Shown piece by piece: positions 20,608 to 27,791 of a stretch of 29,828 bases of DNA. The stretch lies in the IMG/VR virus record IMGVR_UViG_3300047174_000201, positions 1 through 29,828 of that record; one strand, 5' to 3'. The first letter of the stretch is position 1. Each line of letters opens with the position of its first letter. The position numbers and the translations under genes are program-made. The notes under the pieces are model-generated. The model was not told the DNA's origin and made no database searches. It saw only the letters and a list, made by a program, of their open reading frames with translations. The DNA is from a virus.

Positions 20608-22047
20608 ATGGACGTTGGTAAACTTCTTATTCACGGTAGCGTACAACAGCTCGCAAATAGTGGCGTTCAAGTCGGTATCGGTAATACTGCTACCCGCGTT
20701 AACGCTGTAGGTGCTATTCGTTATAATTCGGATATTTCATCTTTAGAAACTTATGGCACTACATGGTCTAATATTGGATCAGTTAGTAGTGTGGCGTTAA
20801 CAGGTGTTGCCAACGCAATCACCGTGACGGGCTCTCCTGTTACAACCTCTGGAACTTTTGCGCTATCTCTGGCTGGCGAACTTGCAGGTCTAACCGCTTT
20901 GGTTACAACTGGTATTGTTGAGCGCACGGCTGTTGGAACTTATACTACTGTTAATACATTGCCGGTCGCCAACGGCGGAACTGGCGCCACAACGGCTCCC
21001 GCTGCACTAACTGCTTTAGGTGCGTTGCCTACGGCTGGCGGAACAATGACCGGTGTATTGACCTTAGCCGCTGATCCAGTTTCTGCATTTCAAGCCGCTA
21101 CAAAAGAATATGTCGATAACTCAGTAACTAATGCTGTCACAACAAGTACATATACAGCAAGCGGTGGCATTTTACTTACTGGAAAGAACTTCACAGCAAA
21201 TACTACTGGTGTTACAACTGGTCTTGTTTCAAATAATATTGCTGTTCGTTCTACGGCTACGACTGGACAAACCTTACTCTCAACTGGAACTGCAGGAGCA
21301 GAAGCCTCTTGGGGAGCACTCAATCTTGCAAGCTCCAATGCGGTTACCGGTGTGCTCGCCGTCATAAATGGCGGAACTGGAGCTACTACGGCTGCTAATG
21401 CTCTAACAAATCTCGGTGCATTACCTGTTGCTGGCGGAACTATGACCGGCACCTTGACATTGGCATCAGACCCAGTGTCGGCCCTTCAAGCATCCACTAA
21501 ATCATATGTTGATAACTCGGTTGCCAACGCAATATCTGCGGATACTTATACGGCAGCAGCTAACGGTGGTTTGTCAGTAACAGCTAAAGCTTTTAGCGCA
21601 AATACTACAAGTGTTACTACAGGTTTAGTATCTGGTAACATTGCGGTTCGTTCTACGGCTACGACAGGGCAAACGCTCTTATCAACTGGTACTGCGGGAG
21701 CAGAAGCCTCTTGGGGTGCTCTGAACCTTGCCAGCGCGAACGCAGTCACCGGCACTTTGGGTATTGCAAACGGCGGAACCGGCGGAACAACTGCTGCAAC
21801 TGCTAGAACAGCTTTGGGTGTTCCATCAATATACCGCACAAGCTTCACAAATGCCAACTTAGTTTCAAACCTTTTGACGGTTACTCACAATCTTGGTCAG
21901 CAATTTGTAATGGTTCAAGTTACAGACAACAACAACAATGTTGTTGAGCCTGATAATATTACCATGACGAGCACGACAGCAGCCACCATCGATTTCACAT
22001 CATGGAATGGTGTTACCGGCACTTTTAACGTAATGTGCATCGGCTAA
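20608..22047 (+). CDS. Repetitive tail-fibre-like protein
   Basis: 479 aa, rich in Ala, Thr, Gly, Val and Ser. The N-terminus (MDVGKLLIHGSVQQL, then GAIRYNSDISSLETYGTTWS) is a tail-attachment-like start. Residues about 120-400 consist of a tandem repeat of 132-134 residues with GGTGATTA, LGALPxAGGTMTG, DPxSAxQAxTKxYVDNSV, then RSTATTGQTLLSTGTAGAEA. These motifs are classic for phage tail fibres. The last 70 residues match the C-terminus of the 171-aa protein just upstream. AGGA lies 15 bases before the ATG, a distant ribosome site. A terminator follows about 30 bases after the stop, ending the late unit. Confidence 0.88.
   Translation: MDVGKLLIHGSVQQLANSGVQVGIGNTATRVNAVGAIRYNSDISSLETYGTTWSNIGSVSSVALTGVANAITVTGSPVTTSGTFALSLAGELAGLTALVTTGIVERTAVGTYTTVNTLPVANGGTGATTAPAALTALGALPTAGGTMTGVLTLAADPVSAFQAATKEYVDNSVTNAVTTSTYTASGGILLTGKNFTANTTGVTTGLVSNNIAVRSTATTGQTLLSTGTAGAEASWGALNLASSNAVTGVLAVINGGTGATTAANALTNLGALPVAGGTMTGTLTLASDPVSALQASTKSYVDNSVANAISADTYTAAANGGLSVTAKAFSANTTSVTTGLVSGNIAVRSTATTGQTLLSTGTAGAEASWGALNLASANAVTGTLGIANGGTGGTTAATARTALGVPSIYRTSFTNANLVSNLLTVTHNLGQQFVMVQVTDNNNNVVEPDNITMTSTTAATIDFTSWNGVTGTFNVMCIG
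20974..21805 (+). repeat. Two full copies and one partial copy of a ~400-base coding repeat
   Basis: Repeat units begin with GGCGGAAC at 20974, 21370 and 21772 (spacing 396 and 402 bases). A long segment encoding RSTATTGQTLLSTGTAGAEA is nearly identical in both full copies (around 21247 and 21648), a likely substrate for recombination or for length change of the fibre. The reverse strand shows long open frames here, which are artefacts of composition. Confidence 0.85.
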
Positions 22048-22076
22048 TAGCTAATATCTTTATTAAAATTTAGGGA

Positions 22077-22104
22077 GGCGGCGGTTTAAAAACTGCCGCC
22101 TTTT
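22077..22104 (+). terminator. Rho-independent terminator ending the tail gene unit
   Basis: GGCGGCGGTT (22077-22086) pairs with AACTGCCGCC (22091-22100) with one G-T wobble and a four-base loop, followed by TTTT. The -35 of the next early promoter begins three bases later. Confidence 0.85.
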
Positions 22105-22106
22105 GC

Positions 22107-22137
22107 TTGACTAATAACAAAGATATGAGACTATAAA
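22107..22137 (+). promoter_or_regulatory. Probable early promoter of the gene at 22171
   Basis: TTGACT (22107-22112) is followed by CTATAA or TATAAA with an 18-19 base spacer, longer than ideal. A good GGAGG ribosome site follows before the ATG at 22171. Confidence 0.45.
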
Positions 22138-22170
22138 TTTATGGACTTCAAATTTTGGAGGCGATCATAA

Positions 22171-22485
22171 ATGAGCGACTTTTTTCCGAATGGTCTTCCA
22201 AAAACCGTCTATTATTATGAAACTGACGGAGATACATGGCTGGTAATCAACAAGGACGGTGTTCTTCAACCCGTCTATGAAAATTTCAAGATAAGCGTAG
22301 ACATCAAAAAGACTTGCGCCGTTTATTATGAAGATTTAGTTATTCATCATGAAAAGCTTATTTTCTACTGGAATGGCTATTCGTGTTATAGTGATACTGA
22401 AGAAGAAGCCATTGAGGAAGCAGAAAACGAACAAGAGCGATTAGAAAAAGACGGAATATTTGTTCCTATCTACATCCGCCAATAG
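22171..22485 (+). CDS. Hypothetical acidic early protein
   Basis: 104 aa, unrecognised. It has an aromatic beta-rich start (TVYYYETDGDTWLVINKDG) and an acidic helix near the C-terminus (SDTEEEAIEEAENEQERLEK). GGAGG precedes the ATG. It is a single early gene, convergent with dps with two bases between the stop codons. Confidence 0.7.
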   Translation: MSDFFPNGLPKTVYYYETDGDTWLVINKDGVLQPVYENFKISVDIKKTCAVYYEDLVIHHEKLIFYWNGYSCYSDTEEEAIEEAENEQERLEKDGIFVPIYIRQ

Positions 22486-22487
22486 GT

Positions 22488-22991
22488 TTAAACTCCACCA
22501 GCGGGCATACCATCAACTGGTAGTGTTTCTGGTGTAACCACAGCCATTCTAACTGGCTTTGCAGAAGCACGAAGCATCCAACGATGCTTCTGATGCTTTT
22601 CAATTCGTCCTGCGAGGAAATTAACAATTCCCTGCTGATCGCAATCTTCTGCCATGTGCAGTGTTTCGTTCAACATATCAATCATAATTTCATTTGCTGT
22701 CATAAGTTGAAGCATCATTTCTCTGACACCAATTGGTGCGGGTTCCGCACCCGGAATTCTACTAAGTTCGATGAAACGATTCATACTCATGGGAGTATAC
22801 GCATCTAGCTGACGCAAATGTTCTGCTATGTCATCCAAGGATTCCCAAATGTCATTATATTGGTCTTCCAACATTTTATGAATCTCGTAAAATGTTGGAC
22901 CCTCAACGTTCCAATGGCAGCAGTGCGTTGTAACATACAATGCAAATGCTGTTCCGAGCGTCTGACGCATACCTTCAATCAAATTTTCCAT
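22488..22991 (-). CDS. Dps-like ferritin-family protein
   Basis: 167 aa, close to the Dps norm. Dps forms 12-mers that store iron and protect DNA from oxidation. The family signature is present: HWNVEGPTFYEIHKMLEDQY followed by NDIWESLDDIAEHLR. The ferroxidase His (HWN, IH), Asp and Glu (DDIAE) are therefore all visible. The C-terminus has a basic segment (RIEKHQKHRWMLRASAKP) that could bind DNA. It is reverse-oriented and has a late-type motif five bases before its ATG, so it would be made late, when DNA is packaged. Dps genes occur in some phages, but their role there is unclear. Confidence 0.88.
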   Translation of the reverse strand: MENLIEGMRQTLGTAFALYVTTHCCHWNVEGPTFYEIHKMLEDQYNDIWESLDDIAEHLRQLDAYTPMSMNRFIELSRIPGAEPAPIGVREMMLQLMTANEIMIDMLNETLHMAEDCDQQGIVNFLAGRIEKHQKHRWMLRASAKPVRMAVVTPETLPVDGMPAGGV

Positions 22992-22996
22992 GATGG

Positions 22997-23004
22997 TATT
23001 TATT
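22997..23004 (-). promoter_or_regulatory. Late-type promoter (AATAAATA) next to the dps start
   Basis: On the reverse strand AATAAATA (23004-22997) ends five bases before the ATG of dps, the short-spacing class. No Shine-Dalgarno fits in the gap. Confidence 0.55.
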
Positions 23005-23012
23005 GTTTTTGG

Positions 23013-23060
23013 TTGACGACATTTGGTTAGATGCTATCGTGATTGTAAGTTGTCATCTAA
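23013..23060 (+). promoter_or_regulatory. Early promoter with inverted-repeat operator
   Basis: TTGACG (23013-23018), 16 bases, TATCGT (23035-23040). The inverted repeat TTAGATG (23027-23033) / CATCTAA (23054-23060) brackets the -10 and transcription start. It drives the genes from 23072 onward and is divergent from dps. Confidence 0.6.
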
Positions 23061-23071
23061 ATGAGGATTTC

Positions 23072-23473
23072 ATGACCAAGACTGGCTCAACCGCTCTTCA
23101 CGATTTCGGCAGAACTCTGCGGGACGAACCTGCCTTCGGTGTTTATAAGCATCGAATTTATTTGCTGAAGGATAAGGTTTCTGTCGAAGAAGTTTCGGCA
23201 TGGCTTCGTCAACGTTATGCTACGGCTCGGCGGGGCTATCTTTATCGCTATGTCACGTACGCGCATGCTGACGGGAATCGCTATATCGATTTCATTTGGC
23301 TCCAGACCTGTAGCGACAAGGATTTGATCGAAATCAAAATGCGGTGGGGTTACTCTGAATATCGCCAAGCCCGTGGGGAACGCGTTCCGCGCCGCAAGCT
23401 GACCAAAGAGCAACGCGCTATCCGAGATGCCATTGTCAAGCGGGCTCTTGAAGATTTCTATAACTCGCTATGA
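23072..23473 (+). CDS. Hypothetical basic early protein
   Basis: 133 aa, unrecognised, rich in Arg and Tyr (WLRQRYATARRGYLYRYVTY), with a basic middle GERVPRRKLTKEQRAIRDA. GAGG lies five bases before ATG 23072; a longer frame from TTG 23003 would include the promoter and is rejected. It is the first gene of an early operon running to about 27393. Its stop overlaps the next start (ATGATGA). Confidence 0.7.
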   Translation: MTKTGSTALHDFGRTLRDEPAFGVYKHRIYLLKDKVSVEEVSAWLRQRYATARRGYLYRYVTYAHADGNRYIDFIWLQTCSDKDLIEIKMRWGYSEYRQARGERVPRRKLTKEQRAIRDAIVKRALEDFYNSL

Positions 23474-23706
23474 TGATCGCCCAATTCGATGATGGCGGCG
23501 GCTGGCGCGGGAATCGAACGGTTCCCGATGGTCTTACTATGAAAGCCGCTATCGATTTCGCCAAAGAGCATTGGGGCAGCTTCAACGAGGGCGGGCGCGG
23601 GAGGTGGCTTAAGGATTATATTCGTCTTGTTGAAACCACTGATGAAAAGACTTATAAGGTCATCTGGATTCAAGAAGGTGCGCTAGCAGAACCAAAGGAG
23701 TTTTAG
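23470..23706 (+). CDS. Hypothetical small early protein
   Basis: 78 aa, unrecognised; it overlaps the upstream gene by four bases and ends two bases before the ADP-ribosyltransferase gene. It is rich in Gly and Trp (FDDGGGWRGNRTV, EGGRGRWLKDY). Small operon-coupled proteins of this type are usual in T4-like early regions. Confidence 0.65.
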   Translation: MMIAQFDDGGGWRGNRTVPDGLTMKAAIDFAKEHWGSFNEGGRGRWLKDYIRLVETTDEKTYKVIWIQEGALAEPKEF

Positions 23707-23708
23707 AA

Positions 23709-24437
23709 ATGAGTGACGAAGCTGAAATTGAAGCTCTCCGTGTTCTCATGGACGATTTCGCTCCGGAAAATCTCCATGCCGAACTAATTCCTTACATTGA
23801 AAAATCAAGCTTCGGTCACAGTCTTCGTCACCCTCTTGTTTACAGTGTTCCTTATTTTGAGCAATCAAATAAGCATCTGAACAAATTTTTTGCCCATAAA
23901 AAGGAACGTCTTGAAAGATCAATTACCGACCATGACTGGAACTCTTTTGTGTTCCTTCATGAAAGACCGTATCGCGTAGATGCCTTAGAAGAGGTAATGT
24001 TTCGGTATGAAGTCGAAGACCCAAATATCATCTGGCCGCTTGTTCGAAGTGTCTGGATTGATAGTGAAAATATTCACCAAAATTTCGACCGTTGGCGGGA
24101 TATTTGGGAGAATGGTCCGCCGCGCAGGTCTATTAAGTGTATGGAAGCTACCGAGCGCCATGCCCTTAACGCATTACCAAAAGAATTTAAAGTATATCGT
24201 GGTGTAGCTCACGTCGAAGCTTCGCGCGGCATGTCATGGACTACAAATCGCGAGAAGGCTTTGTGGTTTGCTCGGCGCTTTGAAGCCGACAAAAATCGCA
24301 CCCCGCTATTAATCACAGCAAACGTTCATCGTTCCGATGTGATTGCGTATTATCTTGGGCGCGGAGAAAATGAAATAGTGATTATGCCAGAACATGTTGA
24401 AATACTCACCATCGATGATGCAAAGAAAATATCGTAA
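23709..24437 (+). CDS. ADP-ribosyltransferase, R-S-E class
   Basis: 242 aa. The C-terminal 90 residues show the three signature elements of arginine-type ADP-ribosyltransferases: Arg164 in FKVYRGV, the strand GMSWTTNREKALWFARRF (S-x-T type), and the ExE motif GENEIVI with E220 and E222. These bind NAD and position it for transfer. The N-terminal 150 residues are helical and unassigned. T4 ModA and ModB belong to this class and modify host RNA polymerase, ribosomal and other proteins. AGGAG precedes the start. Unlike the gene at 12175 it has no capsid-targeting-like leader and lies in an early operon, so the phage seems to use one packaged and one newly made transferase. Confidence 0.8.
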   Translation: MSDEAEIEALRVLMDDFAPENLHAELIPYIEKSSFGHSLRHPLVYSVPYFEQSNKHLNKFFAHKKERLERSITDHDWNSFVFLHERPYRVDALEEVMFRYEVEDPNIIWPLVRSVWIDSENIHQNFDRWRDIWENGPPRRSIKCMEATERHALNALPKEFKVYRGVAHVEASRGMSWTTNREKALWFARRFEADKNRTPLLITANVHRSDVIAYYLGRGENEIVIMPEHVEILTIDDAKKIS

Positions 24438-24466
24438 ATCAAATATCGATTTGATATTATGATAGG

Positions 24467-25015
24467 ATGTGGCGAGAAACTGTTGAAATAATCAATAGGG
24501 GCAACTTAGATACTGATAAAGCAGTTTATCCAATGCTTCTAAGGCCTTCCGCTTTTGATAAAAATTCAGAAGCAAAACACGCAATGCTTTTCCATTTTGC
24601 GATGTGGCTGAGTGCGAACCCAGCAGTTCAAGATTATAGAATAATGGCTGATGGGATAACATTGGAAAGTCCTATTATAGAAATTCGCGGTCATCCGATA
24701 TGGATTCTCTTTGGTAAAAAAACAGATCGAACCGCGTTTAAAAAATGGTTGGCTCGATATAAAAATTGGTTTGGTGGCAAACCAATTGAAGAAAACTTGT
24801 TGCCTGAATTTCCAGAAAATGGCAGAGTATGCGTATCCATTGTTTGCACACCGTTTATGCGAAACGATTTCGGTAGTAGTGAATATCCTGAGGGTTTTGT
24901 TGAACGATGGGCTTGGGTGATACAACACTGCAAAAAGCCAGTTTTTCTGATGCCAACCAGAGGCCTCGCTTTTACGAACCTTAATGAGGCTATACACTTC
25001 AAGTTAAAATGGTAG
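24467..25015 (+). CDS. Hypothetical early protein
   Basis: 182 aa, unrecognised. Features are an N-terminal helix (MWRETVEIINRGNLDT), a hydrophobic strand region (HPIWILFGKKTDRTAFKKW), and a conserved-looking RVCVSIVCTPF strand. It starts 29 bases after the ADP-ribosyltransferase gene and ends three bases before the peptidyl-tRNA hydrolase start. Only an AGG directly before ATG serves as a ribosome site. Confidence 0.65.
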   Translation: MWRETVEIINRGNLDTDKAVYPMLLRPSAFDKNSEAKHAMLFHFAMWLSANPAVQDYRIMADGITLESPIIEIRGHPIWILFGKKTDRTAFKKWLARYKNWFGGKPIEENLLPEFPENGRVCVSIVCTPFMRNDFGSSEYPEGFVERWAWVIQHCKKPVFLMPTRGLAFTNLNEAIHFKLKW

Positions 25016-25018
25016 CAG

Positions 25019-25441
25019 ATGACCAAGCCTAACGATCCATGGACAACCGAAACCGGATCACGCATCAAAGCATGGTTTGTGATGCGGCTTGATTTACCCA
25101 TGTCCCAAGGCAAATTTGGTGTTCAAATTGGGCATGGTACCGATATGATTCACATTCTTGGCGGGACGAACCCTTATTATTCGCTCTGGCTAGACGAAAA
25201 TATCGGCAATAGGCGTAAGATCGTTCTACGGGCAAAAAGTCTGGAAGAGCTTGATGTAATCCGGATCGCCTGTGAAGAAGTCGGAATGCTGGTAAGCACA
25301 ATCGCTGATGCTGGTTTAACCGAATTTGATGGGCCAACTATCACGGGTATTGTGATACTACCCCATGATGATGCTCTCATACCAAAAGTTTTAAAGAGAA
25401 CTCAATCGTGGCGCAAAACTGATATGACGTTGCCAACATGA
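25019..25441 (+). CDS. Peptidyl-tRNA hydrolase, PTH2 family
   Basis: 140 aa. The pattern of PTH2 runs over the whole length: KAWFVMRLDLPMSQGKFGVQ followed by IGHGTDM (family: VxRxDLxMSxGKxAAQxxHA), then RKIVLRAKSLEELDVI, EVGMLVSTIADAGLTEF, then GPTITGIVILP. The enzyme releases tRNAs from peptidyl-tRNAs that drop off ribosomes. PTH2 is typical of archaea and eukaryotes; bacteria mostly use the unrelated Pth1, so a phage PTH2 is noteworthy. It may recycle tRNA during heavy late translation. Its stop overlaps the next tiny gene (ATGA). Confidence 0.85.
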   Translation: MTKPNDPWTTETGSRIKAWFVMRLDLPMSQGKFGVQIGHGTDMIHILGGTNPYYSLWLDENIGNRRKIVLRAKSLEELDVIRIACEEVGMLVSTIADAGLTEFDGPTITGIVILPHDDALIPKVLKRTQSWRKTDMTLPT

Positions 25442-25554
25442 TTTTAGAAATTCTTCGTGCAATTGCTCTGGCAGTTATAGCCATAAGCATAGTTCTAATA
25501 TATTTGATATACCATGGTGAAGAAGCTATTCGTCGGCGCCGCCATGAAAATTGA
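25438..25554 (+). CDS. Tiny membrane protein
   Basis: 38 aa with one predicted transmembrane helix (IALAVIAISIVLIYLIY) and a basic end RRRRHEN that should stay in the cytoplasm. The start overlaps the PTH2 stop as ATGA, and its end overlaps the next start by 11 bases. This tight placement supports a real gene despite its size. It could be a lysis, superinfection-exclusion or membrane-remodelling protein, but sequence alone does not decide. Confidence 0.55.
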   Translation: MILEILRAIALAVIAISIVLIYLIYHGEEAIRRRRHEN

Positions 25555-25867
25555 ACTATATAAAGCGTTTCACTTGATTGTTTATAGAAAAGCTCGATTA
25601 AAATCTAGAAATCATAATAATATACGATGGCTTAAATTTTTTCGTTGGCATTTTGTAAATGTGTCACTTGATATTATTTTAAATGCAGGCACTAATCCGA
25701 ATGCTACTGGTTTGCAAGATGTTTTTGACAATATGGATAGCGGTGTGCAAAGAATAAAAGATTGGTGTGAATACAATTGTAAAAAGAAATGGCGATACGA
25801 ACCGAATGGAACATTTATATTCAAGTCGCATAATGACGCAGCACTTTTCAAAATATTTTGGAGTTAA
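25544..25867 (+). CDS. Hypothetical basic early protein
   Basis: 107 aa from ATG 25544; ATG 25514 would add ten residues and overlap the tiny membrane gene more deeply. Neither has a good ribosome site. The N-terminal half is very basic and aromatic (KARLKSRNHNNIRWLKFFRW), and the C-terminal half has Cys/Trp (DWCEYNCKKKWRYEPNGTF) with an FKSHNDAALFKIFW end. Unrecognised; possibly nucleic-acid binding. Confidence 0.6.
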   Translation: MKIELYKAFHLIVYRKARLKSRNHNNIRWLKFFRWHFVNVSLDIILNAGTNPNATGLQDVFDNMDSGVQRIKDWCEYNCKKKWRYEPNGTFIFKSHNDAALFKIFWS

Positions 25868-25869
25868 AA

Positions 25870-26253
25870 ATGAACTGGCTACCTATTGAAACAGCACCGA
25901 AACACACAGTTAAAGAAGACGGGCAGTGGAAATTTGGACCAACGATCTATCTTAAAACGGCGCGCGGCGAATGGACTGTTGGGCATTGGGTAATATTCGA
26001 TTCAAATTTAAGCTACTGGCGTTCTATGGCAGATGATCTTTCTCCTACACACTGGATGCCTATACCTTCTCCTGATGGTTTAGAAGTAGAATACTTTGTT
26101 CAGGAAGAGGATGAACCCGGCGAATGGGTGAACTGGAGCTATCATTCTACGTTCGAAGAAGCGGTAGACTATATGAACGCCATGGCGCCCACAGAAGGCT
26201 CTCTGAGGGTCATTAGGACTTATGTGGAGACGTTGGCTGGTGTTGTCCGATAA
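25870..26253 (+). CDS. DUF551-like phage protein
   Basis: 127 aa from ATG 25870, preceded by TGGAG. The first 65 residues follow the DUF551 pattern common in phages: MNWLPIETAPKHT, then WTVGHWVIFD and PTHWMPIPSPD. Function unknown. The C-terminal half (EDEPGEWVNWSYHSTFEEAV) is an additional domain I do not recognise. The next gene overlaps its end by 32 bases. Confidence 0.65.
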   Translation: MNWLPIETAPKHTVKEDGQWKFGPTIYLKTARGEWTVGHWVIFDSNLSYWRSMADDLSPTHWMPIPSPDGLEVEYFVQEEDEPGEWVNWSYHSTFEEAVDYMNAMAPTEGSLRVIRTYVETLAGVVR

Positions 26254-26572
26254 ACCGCTCAGAGACGCTCTGACAGCCACTGTGGTGGGTCTTAGAGCAC
26301 AAGCATCAAACTTCGAAATAACAGGAACAAGCGATGAAACTTCAGCCGAACATCTGCTTTGGATGTTAGATCATTTGCTGGATAATATGGAAATATTTCC
26401 TGTTGATAAAACAAGTAGATGGATCGGGTTCGTTCAAGGTGTGTTGGCTGCAAATGGTATCTTAAACACAAAAGCCGAGCGTGATAGAACTCGCCCACTC
26501 TTTCACAAAGCTTATGAAGAGATGGGGATAGATGTTCCTCAAACTATAAATCGCTTGGTTACAAAAAGGTAA
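26222..26572 (+). CDS. Hypothetical early phage protein
   Basis: 116 aa. The start is uncertain: ATG 26222 overlaps the upstream gene by 32 bases; GTG 26240 with GGAG ten bases upstream is an alternative. The middle part, RWIGFVQGVLAANGIL followed by ERDRTRPLFHKAY, follows a pattern seen in many small tailed-phage proteins without known function. Confidence 0.6.
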   Translation: MWRRWLVLSDKPLRDALTATVVGLRAQASNFEITGTSDETSAEHLLWMLDHLLDNMEIFPVDKTSRWIGFVQGVLAANGILNTKAERDRTRPLFHKAYEEMGIDVPQTINRLVTKR

Positions 26573-26576
26573 TCAC

Positions 26577-26729
26577 ATGAAAAAATATGGATCATACTTT
26601 TGGATGATTGCAGCAATAATCTGCGGCGCTCTATTTGGTTCAGTTTTAGCCTCTGTGCACCCAGAAACTATATGCAGACCATACACTGATGGTAGTACAC
26701 ATTGTGTAAATTATTGGGTTAGAAACTAA
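26577..26729 (+). CDS. Small exported or membrane-anchored protein
   Basis: 50 aa. An N-terminal hydrophobic segment (WMIAAIICGALFGSVLAS) after MKKYGSYF looks like a signal anchor. The remaining 23 residues contain two Cys (C33, C43) that could form a disulphide in the periplasm. AAGG lies seven bases before the ATG; the stop overlaps the next ATG by one base. It is a candidate envelope protein, for example for superinfection exclusion or lysis timing. Confidence 0.6.
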   Translation: MKKYGSYFWMIAAIICGALFGSVLASVHPETICRPYTDGSTHCVNYWVRN

Positions 26730-27121
26730 TGAAGATTCCTTATTTGATAAAGGCGGCTTTGAGTAAAACTATTCGGTCTGAAATGGAATCAGATCATTAT
26801 ATTGTAGAGGCTCAAGCTTTAAATCGAGACCTTAAACCCATTGTAGTTCATGGTGGATTTGAAAGAGGAATGACCGATAATGGTCAGCCTTGTTGGTCAG
26901 AACATAGCACTAATACTTTCAAGACTGCCGAAGAAGCTCTCGCCTATTCCAAATTCCTTTCAAGCGAAATGTGGGGATTCAAAATTGATCCCAAAACTGT
27001 AAAGGCTAAGCGCGTAATAGTTCGTAACATAGAATATTATGACGAATATGACGTTGATGAAGCTGCTCAGTTGATACAAAATCAAAGCGATAGCTACACG
27101 GAATATATGAGAAATCGATGA
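26729..27121 (+). CDS. Hypothetical early protein
   Basis: 130 aa, unrecognised. It has a central strand-helix region (GFERGMTDNGQPCWSEHSTN, then FKTAEEALAYSKFLS) and a charged end (EYYDEYDVDEAAQLIQNQ). It is coupled to both neighbours (TAATG at the start, ATGA at the end). Confidence 0.65.
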   Translation: MKIPYLIKAALSKTIRSEMESDHYIVEAQALNRDLKPIVVHGGFERGMTDNGQPCWSEHSTNTFKTAEEALAYSKFLSSEMWGFKIDPKTVKAKRVIVRNIEYYDEYDVDEAAQLIQNQSDSYTEYMRNR

Positions 27122-27393
27122 CAACAGTCGTGCATTGCAAGAAAGAGCCATACGATGTTTATATCGGAAGAGGTTCTAAGTGGGGCAATCCATTCAAAAT
27201 AGGAATTGGCGGCACACGCGAAGATGTGATCGCAAAATATTGCGATTATATCGCTGCTCGCCCTGATCTTCTAAATGCCGTAGGTGAAATTAAAGGAAAA
27301 ATATTAGGTTGTTGGTGTAAACCACTGGCTTGCCACGGAGATGTTTTAGCTGAACTAGCCGAAAATCAGAACTTTATATCTACACCAACGTGA
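27118..27393 (+). CDS. DUF4326-like protein
   Basis: 91 aa. The pattern VVHCKKEPYDVYIGRGSKWG followed by NPFKIG, ending in KGKILGCWCKPLACHGDVLA, is the DUF4326 signature, frequent in phage genomes. The CWC-x4-CHGD cluster suggests metal binding, but function is unknown. It starts with ATGA overlap and ends 28 bases inside the convergent late gene. Confidence 0.85.
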   Translation: MTTVVHCKKEPYDVYIGRGSKWGNPFKIGIGGTREDVIAKYCDYIAARPDLLNAVGEIKGKILGCWCKPLACHGDVLAELAENQNFISTPT

Positions 27394-27719
27394 ACGCCCG
27401 GATCATCGCCCGCATTCATTCCAACATCAACCGAGACATCGTCGTTGATCGGTATAGCTACATTGACGTTCAAGGCTTTTCTCAAAGCTGATTGAATAGC
27501 TTCCTCATCAAAGCCGTGAGCATTTAATACACCCGTGATCGTTTTTGAGTTCAAAATGTCGTGCATTGCAGCATTAGCGATTTTGTAAATAATCGTATTA
27601 TCATTAGGATTAATAATTGTGGCTGTGAAAGTCGTATTATCAGCCGTAACATCGTCATCAGCACTGTAATCAGGCGTTATGACAAGTTCTTTTCCATCGG
27701 ATAGAGTTATATCGGTCAT
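27366..27719 (-). CDS. Late reverse-strand protein
   Basis: 117 aa from the ATG at 27719. A longer frame from 27788 is possible, but a late promoter lies between, five bases before 27719. The first half is beta-like (ITLSDGKELVITPDY, TFTATIINPNDNTIIY), the middle helical (GFDEEAIQSALRKALN), and the end is a repetitive strand with alternating Val/Asp (VSVDVGMNAGDDPGVHVGVD). Unrecognised; may be a virion decoration or accessory protein. Confidence 0.6.
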   Translation of the reverse strand: MTDITLSDGKELVITPDYSADDDVTADNTTFTATIINPNDNTIIYKIANAAMHDILNSKTITGVLNAHGFDEEAIQSALRKALNVNVAIPINDDVSVDVGMNAGDDPGVHVGVDIKF

Positions 27720-27724
27720 AACTC

Positions 27725-27732
27725 TATTTAGG
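27725..27732 (-). promoter_or_regulatory. T4-type late promoter (CCTAAATA) next to a start codon
   Basis: On the reverse strand CCTAAATA ends five bases before the ATG at 27719. It belongs to the short-spacing class and is divergent from the late promoter at 27792. Confidence 0.6.
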
Positions 27733-27791
27733 AATCCAAGGCTTGAAAATTGGGGTGAGTAACATACTACAACTTTTAAGATCGTCAATTA

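Noticed and set aside
21090-21857. Reverse-strand frames of 120 and 103 aa
   Set aside because: They mirror the tail-fibre repeats; their Val/Ala/Pro-rich repeated products reflect composition only.
22961-22991. Capsid-targeting leader on Dps (MENLIEGM)
   Set aside because: It contains L-I-E, but the segment is probably the first helix of the Dps fold and is too short to claim.
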